DNA of 64,000 nt from Calamus simplicifolius (lineage: Eukaryota > Streptophyta > Magnoliopsida > Arecales > Arecaceae). The notes beneath the pieces were generated by a model. The model saw only the letters and a program-made list of their open reading frames with translations. It made no database searches and was not told the origin of the DNA. The stretch is taken from contig UESW01004075.1 of NCBI GenBank assembly GCA_900491605.1, forward strand, positions 1,262,596 through 1,326,595. Direction: 5' to 3'. A program made the position numbers and the translations under genes. This document shows positions 48,858 through 58,862 of this stretch, piece after piece; position 1 is the first letter of the stretch; every line of letters begins with the position of its first letter.

Positions 48858-51800
48858 ATGTCATCCCCTAAAGGAAGTAAAAAGCTTTTGTTTACGTATC
48901 TTTTTATAGTTCCTTTATTACACCAATTGTTTTGGTCGTTAGAGGAAGTTAATGCATTAGGAAACCGTTTAATACTCATGTAGCATCCCTAGCATGTTAT
49001 GACAATCGGAGTTATAACTTAGTCCACTAGTGTACCTTTAGTTTCATGTTTTTATGCACGAATGTCATACTCTTTTAACTAAGGTATTATACCTTCTGAA
49101 CTAGGGTGTCATAATAGTATTTTGGCCGACATCAAGTGTTATACGATGAACCTATAGCTTCGATGGCGTAGTTTATTAACTAGGATGTCTTAAGTCTTTG
49201 ACTGCATTGTCATAATGTTTTTTCGGCCCGTAACACGATCCTTAGAGCTTTCATGGTATGTCATGACACCCTGGGAGCCATTATTCAGACCATAGACGGC
49301 AGGTATTTCTGGTATTAGGGGTTTGAACATAAAACCTTAACGTTTTATGAATGAGTATCATATTTCTTTAACTAGGGTATATCGTAGGGTTGTAACTACA
49401 GTATCGTAATACTTTTTTGGCCCATAACATGATCCCTATAGCTCCCTTGGCATGTTACGACACCCGGAGAGTCATAACTTGGTCCACTAGAAAAGGGTAT
49501 TGATAATAGGAGGGGTTAATACCTTTAGTTTCGTATCCTTTGTTGTTTTTATGCACAAATGTCATACTCTTTTAATTAGGGTATTATAACTTCTGAACTT
49601 GGATGTCATCATAGTTGTTGCCCAAATGTAGCAACCCAAGAGGGGGGTGAATTGGGTTATAAAATAAGTTGATTACTATGCAAGTATGTGTTTAAACCCT
49701 AATTTTGATTTGCAGCGGTGTAGTGGAGTGCACAGAATGATAACAGTAGAGAATCAAACAACCACAAACACACAGAAGTTTATAGTGGTTCGGTGCCAAA
49801 CTCAGCACCTACATCCACTCCCCAAAACCTATGGAAATTTCACTAATCGTATAACAATGATTACAACATCTAGCCAAACCAGGCTAGCCCTCTTGTTTAT
49901 ACGGCACAAGGTAGCTAAAAACCCCTAGCCAAACCAGGCTAGTCCTCTTGTTTCACGACACAAGGAAGCCAAATCCCCTAGCCAAACCTAGGCTAGTCCT
50001 CTTGTTTTAAGGCACAAGGAAGCCCAAAAATAATCAGGGTTAACACTAACCCTTTTACAAGAACGAAAGGAATGATAAAGAGAAGCTCCCACAATGAGCA
50101 AATATTCAGAGTATACTTTACAATTTTTGAAGCAATAAACCCAGCAATAAATGAACGAGATCGAAGTAGCTGAAGTCTTGATTGCTTGAAAGGCTTCAAA
50201 GATCCGGACGACTTTTTGGAGCAATGAATAAACTTGAATGCACAGCAACAACCACTCAACAATATGCAATATGAGCTCTTTTTTGGATTTTCTTTCTCTT
50301 TTAAAAACTCTTTTTTAGAATCGTCATGGTGCACTTCAAATCCCACCTTTTTATAATCATCCAACAAGAAAAGATCCGTTAGATACATTAGGAACAAATA
50401 GAAATAAAAATGGGAAGAAAATATAACCGTTATAAATGTTTCCCTTAAGCATTGAATGCTGATCTCCATTTGAGGAAGGAAAAGCACTGCAAATATTCAA
50501 AAATCCAAAAGTTAAGTGTAGATTAGAATAGCAATAGAGAGAGAGTAAGAGAGGAAAAGCAAACTCAAGAACTCAGGCGGTAGTTGGCTAGAAATAACTT
50601 CAGGCAGCTGAATCCAAGAAACCATTCGGCCAAGATTTAAGCAATAACCCTCAGCTAGCTAGTCAGCTAGCTCACGAGAGAGGCCACAGTTAAAAAAGAC
50701 GTCCAGAGGCAGCTCTTTAGATAGCTAAAATGGTTGCGAGTTAGCTCTCCAGCTAACTAACAGCAAAAGCAATGGCCAGGATAAAAGGTGCAGAACACTT
50801 AGTTAGCTCACCAGCTAACTAAACAATCGATAGTTAGCTCTCCAGCTAACTAAAACTTTAAGGCTCTCAGCTGCAGGAATGAAAGAAAACGTGGAGTTAG
50901 CTCAGCAGTTAGCTAAATGTTAGCCAGTTAACTCACTAGCTAACTAATTTTAAGAACAGTATAGAAATCGCCCAGCTTAGTTAGCTCTCCAGCTAACTAA
51001 CGAAAAGATAGCTAAATTTCCAGTTAGCTAAGCAGAGAAAGCAAACGACCAGTGGAGAGAGGGAGTTAGCTCTTCAGCTAACTAAAATTTCAAATCGCAT
51101 GGCCACACGTTTACCTGTAAAAATAGTTAACTAACCAGTTAGCTCCAGGATAAAATAGTTAGCTAAGTAGTTAGCTAAAGGAACCGCCAGCTAGCTAGAA
51201 GATCTGGCAGCTAGCTCAGCAATTAACTAGAATTTAAGACAATTCGGCCAGGTAACTGGAGTTAGCTAAAAATGAATTTCAGTTAGCTACCAGGGCACCA
51301 CGAGCTAGCTAACCAGCTAGCTAGAAAAAGAGGGTGTTCGGCCAACATACTAAGCGTGAAGATTAGTTAGCTGAGGGATCTCCGACTAGCTAATAAGCTA
51401 GCTAACCAGCTAGCTAGAATACAATGACGTTCGGCCCAAGCACTGTGAATGTTTCCCAGTTAGCTGAACATCGTGCCAGTTAGCTAAATGGAATAACAAG
51501 CTAGCTAACCAGTTAACTCTCAAGCTAATAAAGATATTCAAAGCAAATTAAATGAGGTACTTTCTTACCAATGAAATTTTACACGCAGATACTTACTTGC
51601 AAAGCAACCGAACTTCCCTGTATCAAGCTTAGAGTTGCCTAACTGTTTTGTAATCATCAAAATCAATCTGGGGTCAACAATAGTATTTCGGCCTACATCA
51701 GGTGTTATACCATGACCTTATGTTATTGATTGTAGATATGCTTTGATGAGTCATCGGATGATGAAGCTCGCAGAGATAGCCTCCATATATGAAAATGCAT

Positions 51801-52171
51801 TTAATTTAGTGAAGGATGATCTAACACCATTATTCAAAAGAGCTGTGGATGCTAATTGCGCAGCTAAGGCAAGTATGCAACTTGTAATTCAAGATCCTGA
51901 GCATATTAGGATGAAAGGTTATCCAAGAGAGAGCAGATTAAAGAGTGGAGTCGAGAAAAAGTTAAAGAGATCAAGGAAAAATATTGACAAGGCATCCGTT
52001 GATGCTCCTCCAATGCAAAATGAAATAAGAGTTGGTTCAAGCAACAAACAGACTTGTATGCAGACAACTAACGCCGAACAGGATATGGAAAGAATTATAC
52101 CATCTTCCGATACATTGTTGGACGAGTTTGATGCTTATGCATTAAGTCAATTAATACAGGAGAATATATAA
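48858..52171 (+). CDS. Two-exon small protein resembling a FAR1/FHY3-family C-terminal tail (157 aa)
   Basis: Exon 1 at 48,858-48,895 (MSSPKGSKKLLF plus two bases, donor GTATCT) joins exon 2 at 51,736-52,171 (acceptor TTGTAG) in phase, giving 157 residues and a TAA stop. The part YALMSHRMMKLAEIASIYEN resembles the helical segment near the C-terminus of FAR1/FHY3-related proteins, domesticated from MULE transposases. It is followed by GYPRESRLKSG and a basic KKLKRSRKN patch that may be a nuclear signal. DNA-binding and transposase core domains are absent. The intron holds a motif array and the solo LTR. It could be a tail left from a transposase gene or a separate small nuclear protein. The frame is intact. 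Similarity is by eye and moderate. Confidence 0.55.
48960..49610 (+). repeat. Diverged GTGTCATAA-motif array in the intron
   Basis: Recurrent words such as AGGGTGTCATAATAGTATTT, AGGATGTCTTAAG, TTGTCATAATG and ATGTCATACTCTTTTAAYTA, in two long imperfect units (about 48,990-49,300 and 49,320-49,615). The motif points forward on the plus strand. Confidence 0.65.
49616..51679 (-). mobile_element. Solo LTR of a second Sirevirus-like element
   Basis: On the minus strand it begins TGTTGACCCCAGATTGATTT, with TTGATGATTAC as in the other Sirevirus LTR, and ends CTCTTGGGTTGCTACATTTG then GGCAACA, matching the 17.5-28.2 kb element's LTR end. ATAGT flanks both sides (49,611-49,615 and 51,680-51,684). The TATAAAAAGG box is on the minus strand near 50,346-50,355. 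No internal region or second LTR is present, so it is the product of LTR-LTR recombination. It sits in the intron of the 157-residue gene. Length 2,064 bp. Confidence 0.88.
50640..51530. repeat. Dense TTAGCT/AGCTAA inverted-motif cluster in the solo LTR
   Basis: Dozens of AGTTAGCT and AGCTAACT words in both orientations, often paired as AGTTAGCTCTCCAGCTAACT, which is a short hairpin. Variants with GCTAGCTAGC occur toward 51,180-51,420. The cluster lies upstream of the LTR TATA box (minus orientation). Confidence 0.9.
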
Positions 52172-52187
52172 AAATTTACTATACCCA

Positions 52188-52330
52188 AGTTTCCATGTTA
52201 CTACACCATAGTTGTAAAAATACGATCTCTCAAAAAAGTTTACTACACCCAAGTTTTCATATTATGACACCATTGTTGTATGAATACGACACCCCAGTTA
52301 TAGTTTACTTCATCCAAGCTCTTTTTTTGG
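52188..52330 (-). repeat. Reverse-oriented GACACC motifs after the small gene
   Basis: ACTACACCATAGTTGTA, TACTACACCCAAGTTTTCAT, TATGACACCATTGTTGTA and TACGACACCCCAGTTATAG are reverse-complement forms of the motif, before the direction switches near 52,340. Confidence 0.65.
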
Positions 52331-52339
52331 CCGATTTCC

Positions 52340-53050
52340 TTCTGGGTGTCATAAGTTTCTTCTCTAGTGTTCATTTTAAGCATTGGTATCGTAGGTTTAT
52401 AACTAGGATGTCTTAGCTGTAAATATAGGGTGTCGTAGCTCTTTTTTTTTGCCAGTTTCCTTCTGGGTGTCGTAAGTCTCTTCTCCAGCATTCATTTTAA
52501 GCACGGGTGTCATAGATTTGTAACTAGGGTATCTTAGCTATAAATCTAGGGCGTTATAACTCTTTTTTCGGCTAGTTTTCTTCTGGATGTTATAAGTCTC
52601 TTCTCAGCATTCATTTTAAGCATGTGTATCGTAGGTTTGTAACTAAGGTATCTTAGCTATAAATCTAGGGCATCGTGGCTCTTTTTTTGGTCGATCTTCT
52701 TCTGGGTGTCGTAAGTCTCTTCTCCAGCATTCATTTTAAGCATAGGTATTGTATGTTTGTAACTAGGGTGTCTTAGCTATAAATCTAGGGTGTCGTAGCT
52801 CTTTTTTTAGCCGGTTTCCTCATGGGTATCGTAAGTCTCTTCTCCAGCATTCATTTTAAGCACGGGTGTCGTAGGTTTGTAGCTAGGGTATCTTAGATGT
52901 AAAGCTGGGATGTCATGGCTCCTTTTTCGATCATTTCTTTTTGGGTGTCGTAAGTCTCATCGCTAGCATTTCTTTCAATCATGGGTGTCATAGATTTGTA
53001 ACTAGGGTGTCTTAGATGTAAATCTAGGGTATCATCACTGATTTTCGATT
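52340..53050 (+). repeat. 120 bp tandem array of GTGTCGTAA motifs (about 6 units)
   Basis: The landmark TCATTTTAAG recurs at 52,371, 52,492, 52,611, 52,731 and 52,851, with a decayed unit near 52,969, a spacing of 118-121 bp. Each unit carries about four motif copies (GGGTGTCGTAAGTC, GGGTGTCGTAGGTTTG, GGGTGTCTTAGCT, GGGTGTCGTAGCTC). It lies between the convergent 3' ends of the two genes. Confidence 0.9.
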
Positions 53051-53089
53051 AATTTCCTTTCTATGATGTCGTTAGTCTGGAATGTCATT

Positions 53090-53400
53090 GCTGTTCGACA
53101 CCCCATTTCTCATCCTATGACACTTGAGATTTAAAATGACGATATCGTAGGAAAACTATTACGAAATCCCAGAACAAAAAATAGGACACCCGAGCTTTAA
53201 AATGACGACAACCGAGCAAAAACTCTTCTGGCAGAAATTGAGGACATCCCCGAAAGGTTGTTACGACACCCAAGTTCTCACGTTACAATACCACATTTGT
53301 AACATTACAACACTCCGGTTTGAACATTATGACATCCCGGTTGAAAACTTAAGGGACTCAAAATTTTTGATATCCATGTAAAGCACCATGACATCCATAT
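53090..53400 (-). repeat. Reverse-oriented GACACC motifs beside the ULP1 gene 3' end
   Basis: GTTCGACACCCCATTTCTCA, TTACGACACCCAAGTTCTCA, TACAACACTCCGGTTTGAAC and TATGACATCCCGGTTGAAAA. Non-tandem but frequent copies of the reverse-complement motif. Confidence 0.7.
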
Positions 53401-53612
53401 AAAAAAATAAATATTTATTCATTCCTTAATAAAAAAATTACATCAATTCTGAAACACTATCATTATGAACAAATGACATCAAATTTGTAGCACTATCTTT
53501 ATGAAAAATTATATAAAATTTAAATTAATAAAGTCTAAAAAACTCAAAAAGATTTTGAAGCAATATCGACGATCTTTTGGTTGAGGCCTTCTTTCAATAG
53601 CCTTGTTGCTAA

Positions 53613-53940
53613 TTATCGCCGGTAATCTCTGATATCATCATCCATGAAATTTATCTTCAAATCAGAATTGTCCCAATGAGCAAGGTATTCCATGTACTTC
53701 AGACAGTAGAGGCCACAATCCAGTGATCCAGAAGGTTGACTTAGGCAATCTAAAATTTCTTTCATTGGCCATTTCTTAACCTCTTCCATATCGCACAAGA
53801 TATGGAAAATCGACCCAAGAAATTTCTGCCATTTCTTCGCATCAATCTTGTACTTGGCGTTGCATTTCAATGAATTAATGTGCATCAACACCCTTCTTTC
53901 CATGCCAACCGCAACTAGGTTCCAGTGCGAATTTTTCGAG
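53613..53940 (-). pseudogene. C-terminal ULP1 protease exon
   Basis: The reading frame is open from SKNSHWNLVAVGMERR to the stop. The His-Asn(for Asp)-Cys order and spacing fit C48 proteases: His near 53,927, Asn codon 53,876-53,874, Cys codon 53,717-53,715. Gln of the oxyanion hole is plausibly QPSGSLDCG, six residues before Cys. Confidence 0.8.
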
Positions 53941-54699
53941 TTAATGATGGAGAAAAGAAATGGAAACTAGAACTTTTCTTCATTGCTAACTCTATCAAAG
54001 ATCAATGACCCAGATGATCCAGCGAGTTCTTCAGTAAGAGATGTTCAATTATTCAGACACAAATCGGATGTTATAATAGATGCAATGATGCACATATGAT
54101 ATCGTTATGAATGCTTTGTCCAGTTCATCTTCAAAAATTCTGTCCGACATTAATTATCTGGCAATGCAATGTAAACCGATTAATAAAAAATAATGTGATG
54201 TTATTCTAAAATCAATATAAACAATATCCACTGAGATACGTACATCATCTATTATCATATCTTTGGCAAGAAGATCGTTAAGACTTTTTCTTCTAATGCC
54301 GCCATCTGATTGATTTGTGTACATGATATCGTCATTAAAATGCTGAAGCATAAAAGATATTAGGCAACTTAGAATATGAAATAGAATACAAAATAAAAAT
54401 AATTCAAGAAAATCACTTACTCGCTAGACCTTTCGCTCAAAAACTATGAGATCAAAATATCTTATTTCAGATTTTGTAGTGCCCACTTGCTTCGATGATT
54501 TTTTAGGACGGCCTGTTTCATAAGAGTCCCCTCTGAACTTGGAGGCCTTGTGTTTCTGAGCTCCTTTTTAACCTTCTTAATAAGCAAGGGTATTGCTTCA
54601 GAGAATTGTATGTCCCCTTCATCGGTCTTAGGCTCAGAGGTGATGATTTTATTATCATAGGACATAGGGGTGAGGATTATTTCCTCAGACTTAGACTCC

Positions 54700-54965
54700 T
54701 CTTGTTCGTCCATAAAATGACCCTCCCCCATCGTCTCCTTCCTCCTCTCCTCTAGTTTATCTGCCATCCTGGGCTCCTCTTGCCCCTCCAAGGACTGCCC
54801 CTCCATCTTCTCATCCCTCCTTTCTTCATCCTTATCTGCAATCCTGAGCTCCTCTTGGCCCTCCAAGGACTGCCCCTCCTCCCTCTTCTCCTCTCTCCTT
54901 TCCTCCTCTTTATCTGTAATCCTGGGCTCCTCTTGGCCCTCTAAGGACTGCCCTTTCTTCCTCTT
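54700..54965 (-). repeat. Glu-rich protein repeats in ULP1 exon 4
   Basis: Three and a half copies of a roughly 25-residue unit of the type GQSLEGQEEPRITDKEEERR (about 75 bp). The DNA copies are nearly identical, so the expansion is recent relative to the rest of the exon. Confidence 0.85.
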
Positions 54966-55254
54966 CTCCTCATTATTTGCAGTGCTCTCCTGTCTGTGCA
55001 ATGATTTGAGGAGGTCTTTAGCTATGGCAAGCATGTGCGAAATATCATTGAGTTGATTCTTAACACAGCCCAGTTCAATCCTCAACTCCACACAGCTTGC
55101 ACAGATTTCTGTTGGATCAATGGACGCTACTGTCTGTGGAGTGAGAAGCCACTGCTCTTGTGCTATAGGTACAGTAGCACCCTTCAATTGCAAGACAAGA
55201 TGATAAACTAAAGGATTAAAAAATTTAAATTAAATAATTTTAAAAATTATAATG

Positions 55255-55440
55255 TTACAATGGAAAATAGTTACGATATCCCAAAATAAAATTACAACAC
55301 CCAAGTTCCCATATAACGACACCATAGCTAAACATTACTAATATCAGAGGAAAAAATTTTATGACACACAGTTTTAACATTACGACACTGGTTTTAACAT
55401 TATAACATCCCGATTGAAAACTTAAGAGACTCAAATGTAA
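55255..55440 (-). repeat. Reverse-oriented GACACC motifs in a ULP1 gene intron
   Basis: TTACAACACCCAAGTTCCCA, TAACGACACCATAGC, TATGACACACAGTTTTAACA and TTACGACACTGGTTTTAACA, confined between exon 3 and exon 4. Confidence 0.7.
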
Positions 55441-56434
55441 AATTACATCGTAAACTTACCAATTCGTCAGGCTGCATGTTGGCAACCTGAACAGTCTGCA
55501 CCTTCAATTGGCTGTCATACTATTTCAACAACCAAGGTAGTTTATTAGGATATTCTAGGGCTCTTATTAAGTTATGTTCGAGGAACCATGCCTGAACATA
55601 ATAATTTTGTGATATAAAAAAATAAAAGATATATAAAAAAAAGATAATTACAATACTTATTTTGCATATCAATATTCCTTACCACCAGCGCTGTTAAGCA
55701 TTCGAACAGGGTAGGCTACCTCCTAACTTTGTTCCCTCTCTTTGACTCGCTAGCTCCTGAGATCGCAAGCAAGCAGCAACTTCTGGGAGACCCAAAACGA
55801 TCAACTCCTTGATTGCGGAAGCTCAGTTGATCCTCTCCAGTTGAGTTAAATCATCCAAGTATTGGATAAGATATCGTGGACATGTCTGATTAGACTTTGG
55901 AGCCAAAAACATTGCAAACATGTAGGTGATCCAAAGTCTAACTGTGTCCTCGACATCCTCCTATTTCTTGGATGATTGGAGTCCATTTATTAACTTCTCC
56001 AACCCCTTTTGGCGAATATCTAACATCCGGCCAAATAGTCTGAATAACATTCTGTTATACAATTGGCAGGACGTGTCGATCTTCCTTTCATGAGCTGAAA
56101 GACCCAAAATCAATGCGACTTCATCGGCACTAAAAATGATTGCCTTGCCATAGAAAATAAACTCCTCACATCCATTGTGACATCATATTATGTCTGCTAG
56201 CAGTCGACCATCGGCTGAGAATGGCTGCATATCGACGAAGGCACCAAATGGGATCCTTCGGATAACTTCTATATGTAGTGTATTAAGCCTCATCTTTCAA
56301 ACTTTTCGAATGTAGACTGTCGGTTTGTAACAGTTCTTAAACAACTGGAAAGCCTTCATTGTAGGGACTGAAATAATTCTTAAGTCACCTGAAATAGACT
56401 GGATTAATAAATTTGTCAGATTAAGAAAAATTTT

Positions 56435-56525
56435 TGCAGGGTGCCATAATATCTAAACTAGGGAGTCATGTGCAGGGTGTCATGATATTTTAGAAAGGGT
56501 ATCATAAAATCTGAATCAAGGAATC
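56435..56525 (+). repeat. GTGTCATAA motifs in ULP1 intron 1
   Basis: AGGGTGCCATAATATC, AGGGAGTCATGTG, AGGGTGTCATGATAT and AGGGTATCATAAAAT fill the short first intron (56,539-56,368), in plus-strand orientation. Confidence 0.65.
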
Positions 56526-56989
56526 ATCGTGTTGTTTACCTCTTTTTGATTCTGTAGCTTCATTTGGGACGGTACTTAAAGGAGCCTCATCCTCATTTGA
56601 ATACATAACCATTTCTTTGCTTGCTTCTGCATTTCCTTATTGCAGTGCTTTCGTGTATGCTGTGTTTGCAGTCGCTATGTTCGTGGTCTGCATCGAACCA
56701 TGAAACCACTTTTCACCATGGAGGCAAAAGAAAAAATAGTGGAAAAGATCAGGGATGCCAGTGGCTACTCGACCACCAAACAAAAGAGATACATGCCACC
56801 TTCAGAGGAAGAGATAATATTCTAAAGCGAAGGTTCAAACTAGGGTTCAAAAGTTATATATGCCGCCTTTAGAGGAAGATGAAAGGACACCCTTTTGTGT
56901 GAAAGAATGGTAGCAGCGGTGCAATCACATCATGAATCCGCAACGATACGCTTTCGCGTCCCGTATCGTTGGCCACGTGAAGCCCACGT

Positions 56990-58790
56990 TTTCAAACGGG
57001 TGGTATAGATGTCTTAATAGGATGTCGTCGGTTTACAACTAAGGTGACATAAAAATTTCTCACCTATTTCAAATATATTACAATGATGTCATAAATTTAT
57101 ACCAAGGGTGTCATAAAGTAAATCTAGGGTATTGTAGGGGTTTTTTCTATGTAAGGCCATGGGTGTCGTAAGTTTGAACCTACAGTGTCTTAACAGTAAA
57201 GCTGGGGTATCGTAGCATTGTTACGGCCAATTTTCTCCTAGGATGTCATAAAGCTTTTCCCTTAAGCATGAACGGATGTCTTAGGTTTGTAACTTGGGTG
57301 TCATAATAATTCATTTGGGGTGTCCTAACTGGTTTTCGGCCGATTTTCTCTTGCGATGTCGCGAGGCTTTTCTTCAGCATTCGGTGTAAGGCTACGAGTG
57401 TCGTAAGTTTGAACCTATAGTGTCTTAACGGTAAAGCTGAGGTGTCGTATCTTTATTTCGGTCGATTTTATGAACGGGTGTCTTAGGTTTATAACTTGGG
57501 TATCGTAATAATTCAGTTAGGGTGTCCTCACTGGTTTTCGGCCAATTTCCTCCTGCGATGTCACGAGACTCTTCTCTAGCGTCTAGTGTAAGGCCACGAG
57601 TGTCGTAAGTTTGAATCTATAATGTCTTAACTGTAAAGCAAGGGTGTTGTAGCTTTGTTTCGGCCGATTTCCTGAACGGGTATCTTAGGTTTGTAACTTG
57701 GGTATTGTAATAATTCAGCTAGGGTGTCCTAACTGGTTTTTGATCGATTTTCTCCTACGATGCCGCGAGGCTTTTTTCCAGCGTCCGATGTAAGGTCACG
57801 GGTGTCGTAAGTTTGAACCTATGATGTCTTAACGGTAAAGCTGGGGTGTCATAGCTTTGTTTCAACCGATTTTTTGAACGGGTGTCTTAGGTTTATAACT
57901 TGGGTATCGTAATAATTCAGCTGGGGTGTCCTCATTGGTTTTCGATCAATTTTCTCCTGCGATGTCGCGAGACTTTTCTCCAGCATCCGGTGTAAGGTCA
58001 CGGGTGTCGTAAGTTTGAACCTACAATGTCTTAACTGTAAAGCTGGGGTGTCGTAGTTTTGTTTCGATCAATTTTCTGAACGGGTGTCTTAGGTTTGTAA
58101 CTTGGGTATCGTAATAATTTAGCTGGGGTGTCCTAACTAATTTTCAGCCGATTTTCTCCTGCAATGTCGCAAGGCTTTTCTCCAGCGTTCGGTGTAAGGC
58201 CACGGGTGTCGTAAGTTTGAACCTATGGTGTCTTAATAGTAAAGCCGAGGTGTCGTAGCTTTGTTTTGGCCAATTTTCTGAATGGATGTCTTAAGTTTGT
58301 AACTTGCGTATCGTAATAATTTAGCTGGGGTATCCTAACTGGTTTTCGACCGATTTTCTCCTGTAATATCACGAGACTTTTCTCCAGCGTCCGGTGTAAG
58401 GCCATGGATATCGTAAGTTTGAACCTACTGTATCTTAACGGTAAAGCTGAGGTGTCGTAGCTTTGTTTCGACCGATTTCCTGAACGGGTGTCTTAGGTTT
58501 GTAACTTGTATATCGTAATAATTCAGCTGGGGTATTGTCACTGATTTTTGATTGATTTCCTTCTACGATGTCACGAGGCTTTTCTCCCGGTGTAAGGCCA
58601 CGGGTGTGGTAAGTTTGAACCTACGATGTCTTGACTGTAAAGCTGGGGTGTCATAGCTTTGTTTTGGCCGATTTCCTACTGGGATGCCGTAAAGCTTTTT
58701 TCCTAAGCATGAACAGGTGTCTTAGGTTTATAACTAGGATGTCATACTATTTTAGCTGGGGTGTCGTAGCATTGTTTTGTACAAAACCTT
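56990..58790 (+). repeat. 202 bp tandem array of GTGTCGTAA motifs (about 8 units)
   Basis: The landmark TAAGTTTGAA recurs at 57,171, 57,404, 57,606, 57,808, 58,010, 58,212, 58,414 and 58,610. The six inner intervals are 202 bp except the first (233) and last (196). Each unit holds about six motif copies (GGGTGTCGTAAGTTTG, GGTGTCTTAACGG, GGGGTGTCGTAGC, GGGTGTCTTAGGTTTG, GGGTATCGTAATAAT, GGGTGTCCTAACTGG) and a GATTTTCTCCTGCGATGTCG block. It occupies the space from the ULP1 gene start to the right TIR. Confidence 0.92.
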
Positions 58791-58862
58791 TTGCAAGAAA
58801 ACTTTTGGAGGGCAAAAATGTCCTTCGCCTTACGTACAAAAACTTAAGAAGTAAAGTACGCT

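Larger units (their letters stand above)
53613..56606 (-). pseudogene. ULP1-like cysteine protease (C48) gene of the Mutator-like element, degraded
   Basis: Exon 1 starts at ATG 56,606 (MYSNEDEAPLST) and ends about 56,540. Exon 2 spans 56,367 to about 55,695, joined in phase. Exon 3 is 55,591-55,460, exon 4 about 55,185-54,430, a further exon lies near 54,351-54,240, and the protease end is at about 53,940-53,613. Exon 2 has the N-terminal plant-transposon block that accompanies ULP1 domains in MULEs (FKNCYKPTVYIRKV, FSADEVALILGLS, TVRLWITYMFAMF, AIKELIV). Exon 4 is Glu-rich with an AT-hook-like GRPKKSSK in a shifted frame. The protease part keeps His in HWNLVAV and Cys in LDCGLYCLKYMEYL, but the expected Asp between them is Asn (codon 53,876-53,874). 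In-frame stops lie at 56,299-56,297, 56,185-56,183, 55,963-55,961, 55,825-55,823 and 55,522-55,520. It would process SUMO-like conjugates if intact; this copy is very probably inactive. Confidence 0.75.

Noticed and set aside
56621..56872. Plus-strand frames just upstream of the ULP1 gene
   Set aside because: The MKPLFTMEAKEKIVEKIRDA stretch looks helical, but no start, splice or homology supports it; left unannotated.
56990..58790. CRISPR-like array
   Set aside because: The 202 bp units are contiguous tandem repeats with no unique spacers, in a plant transposon.
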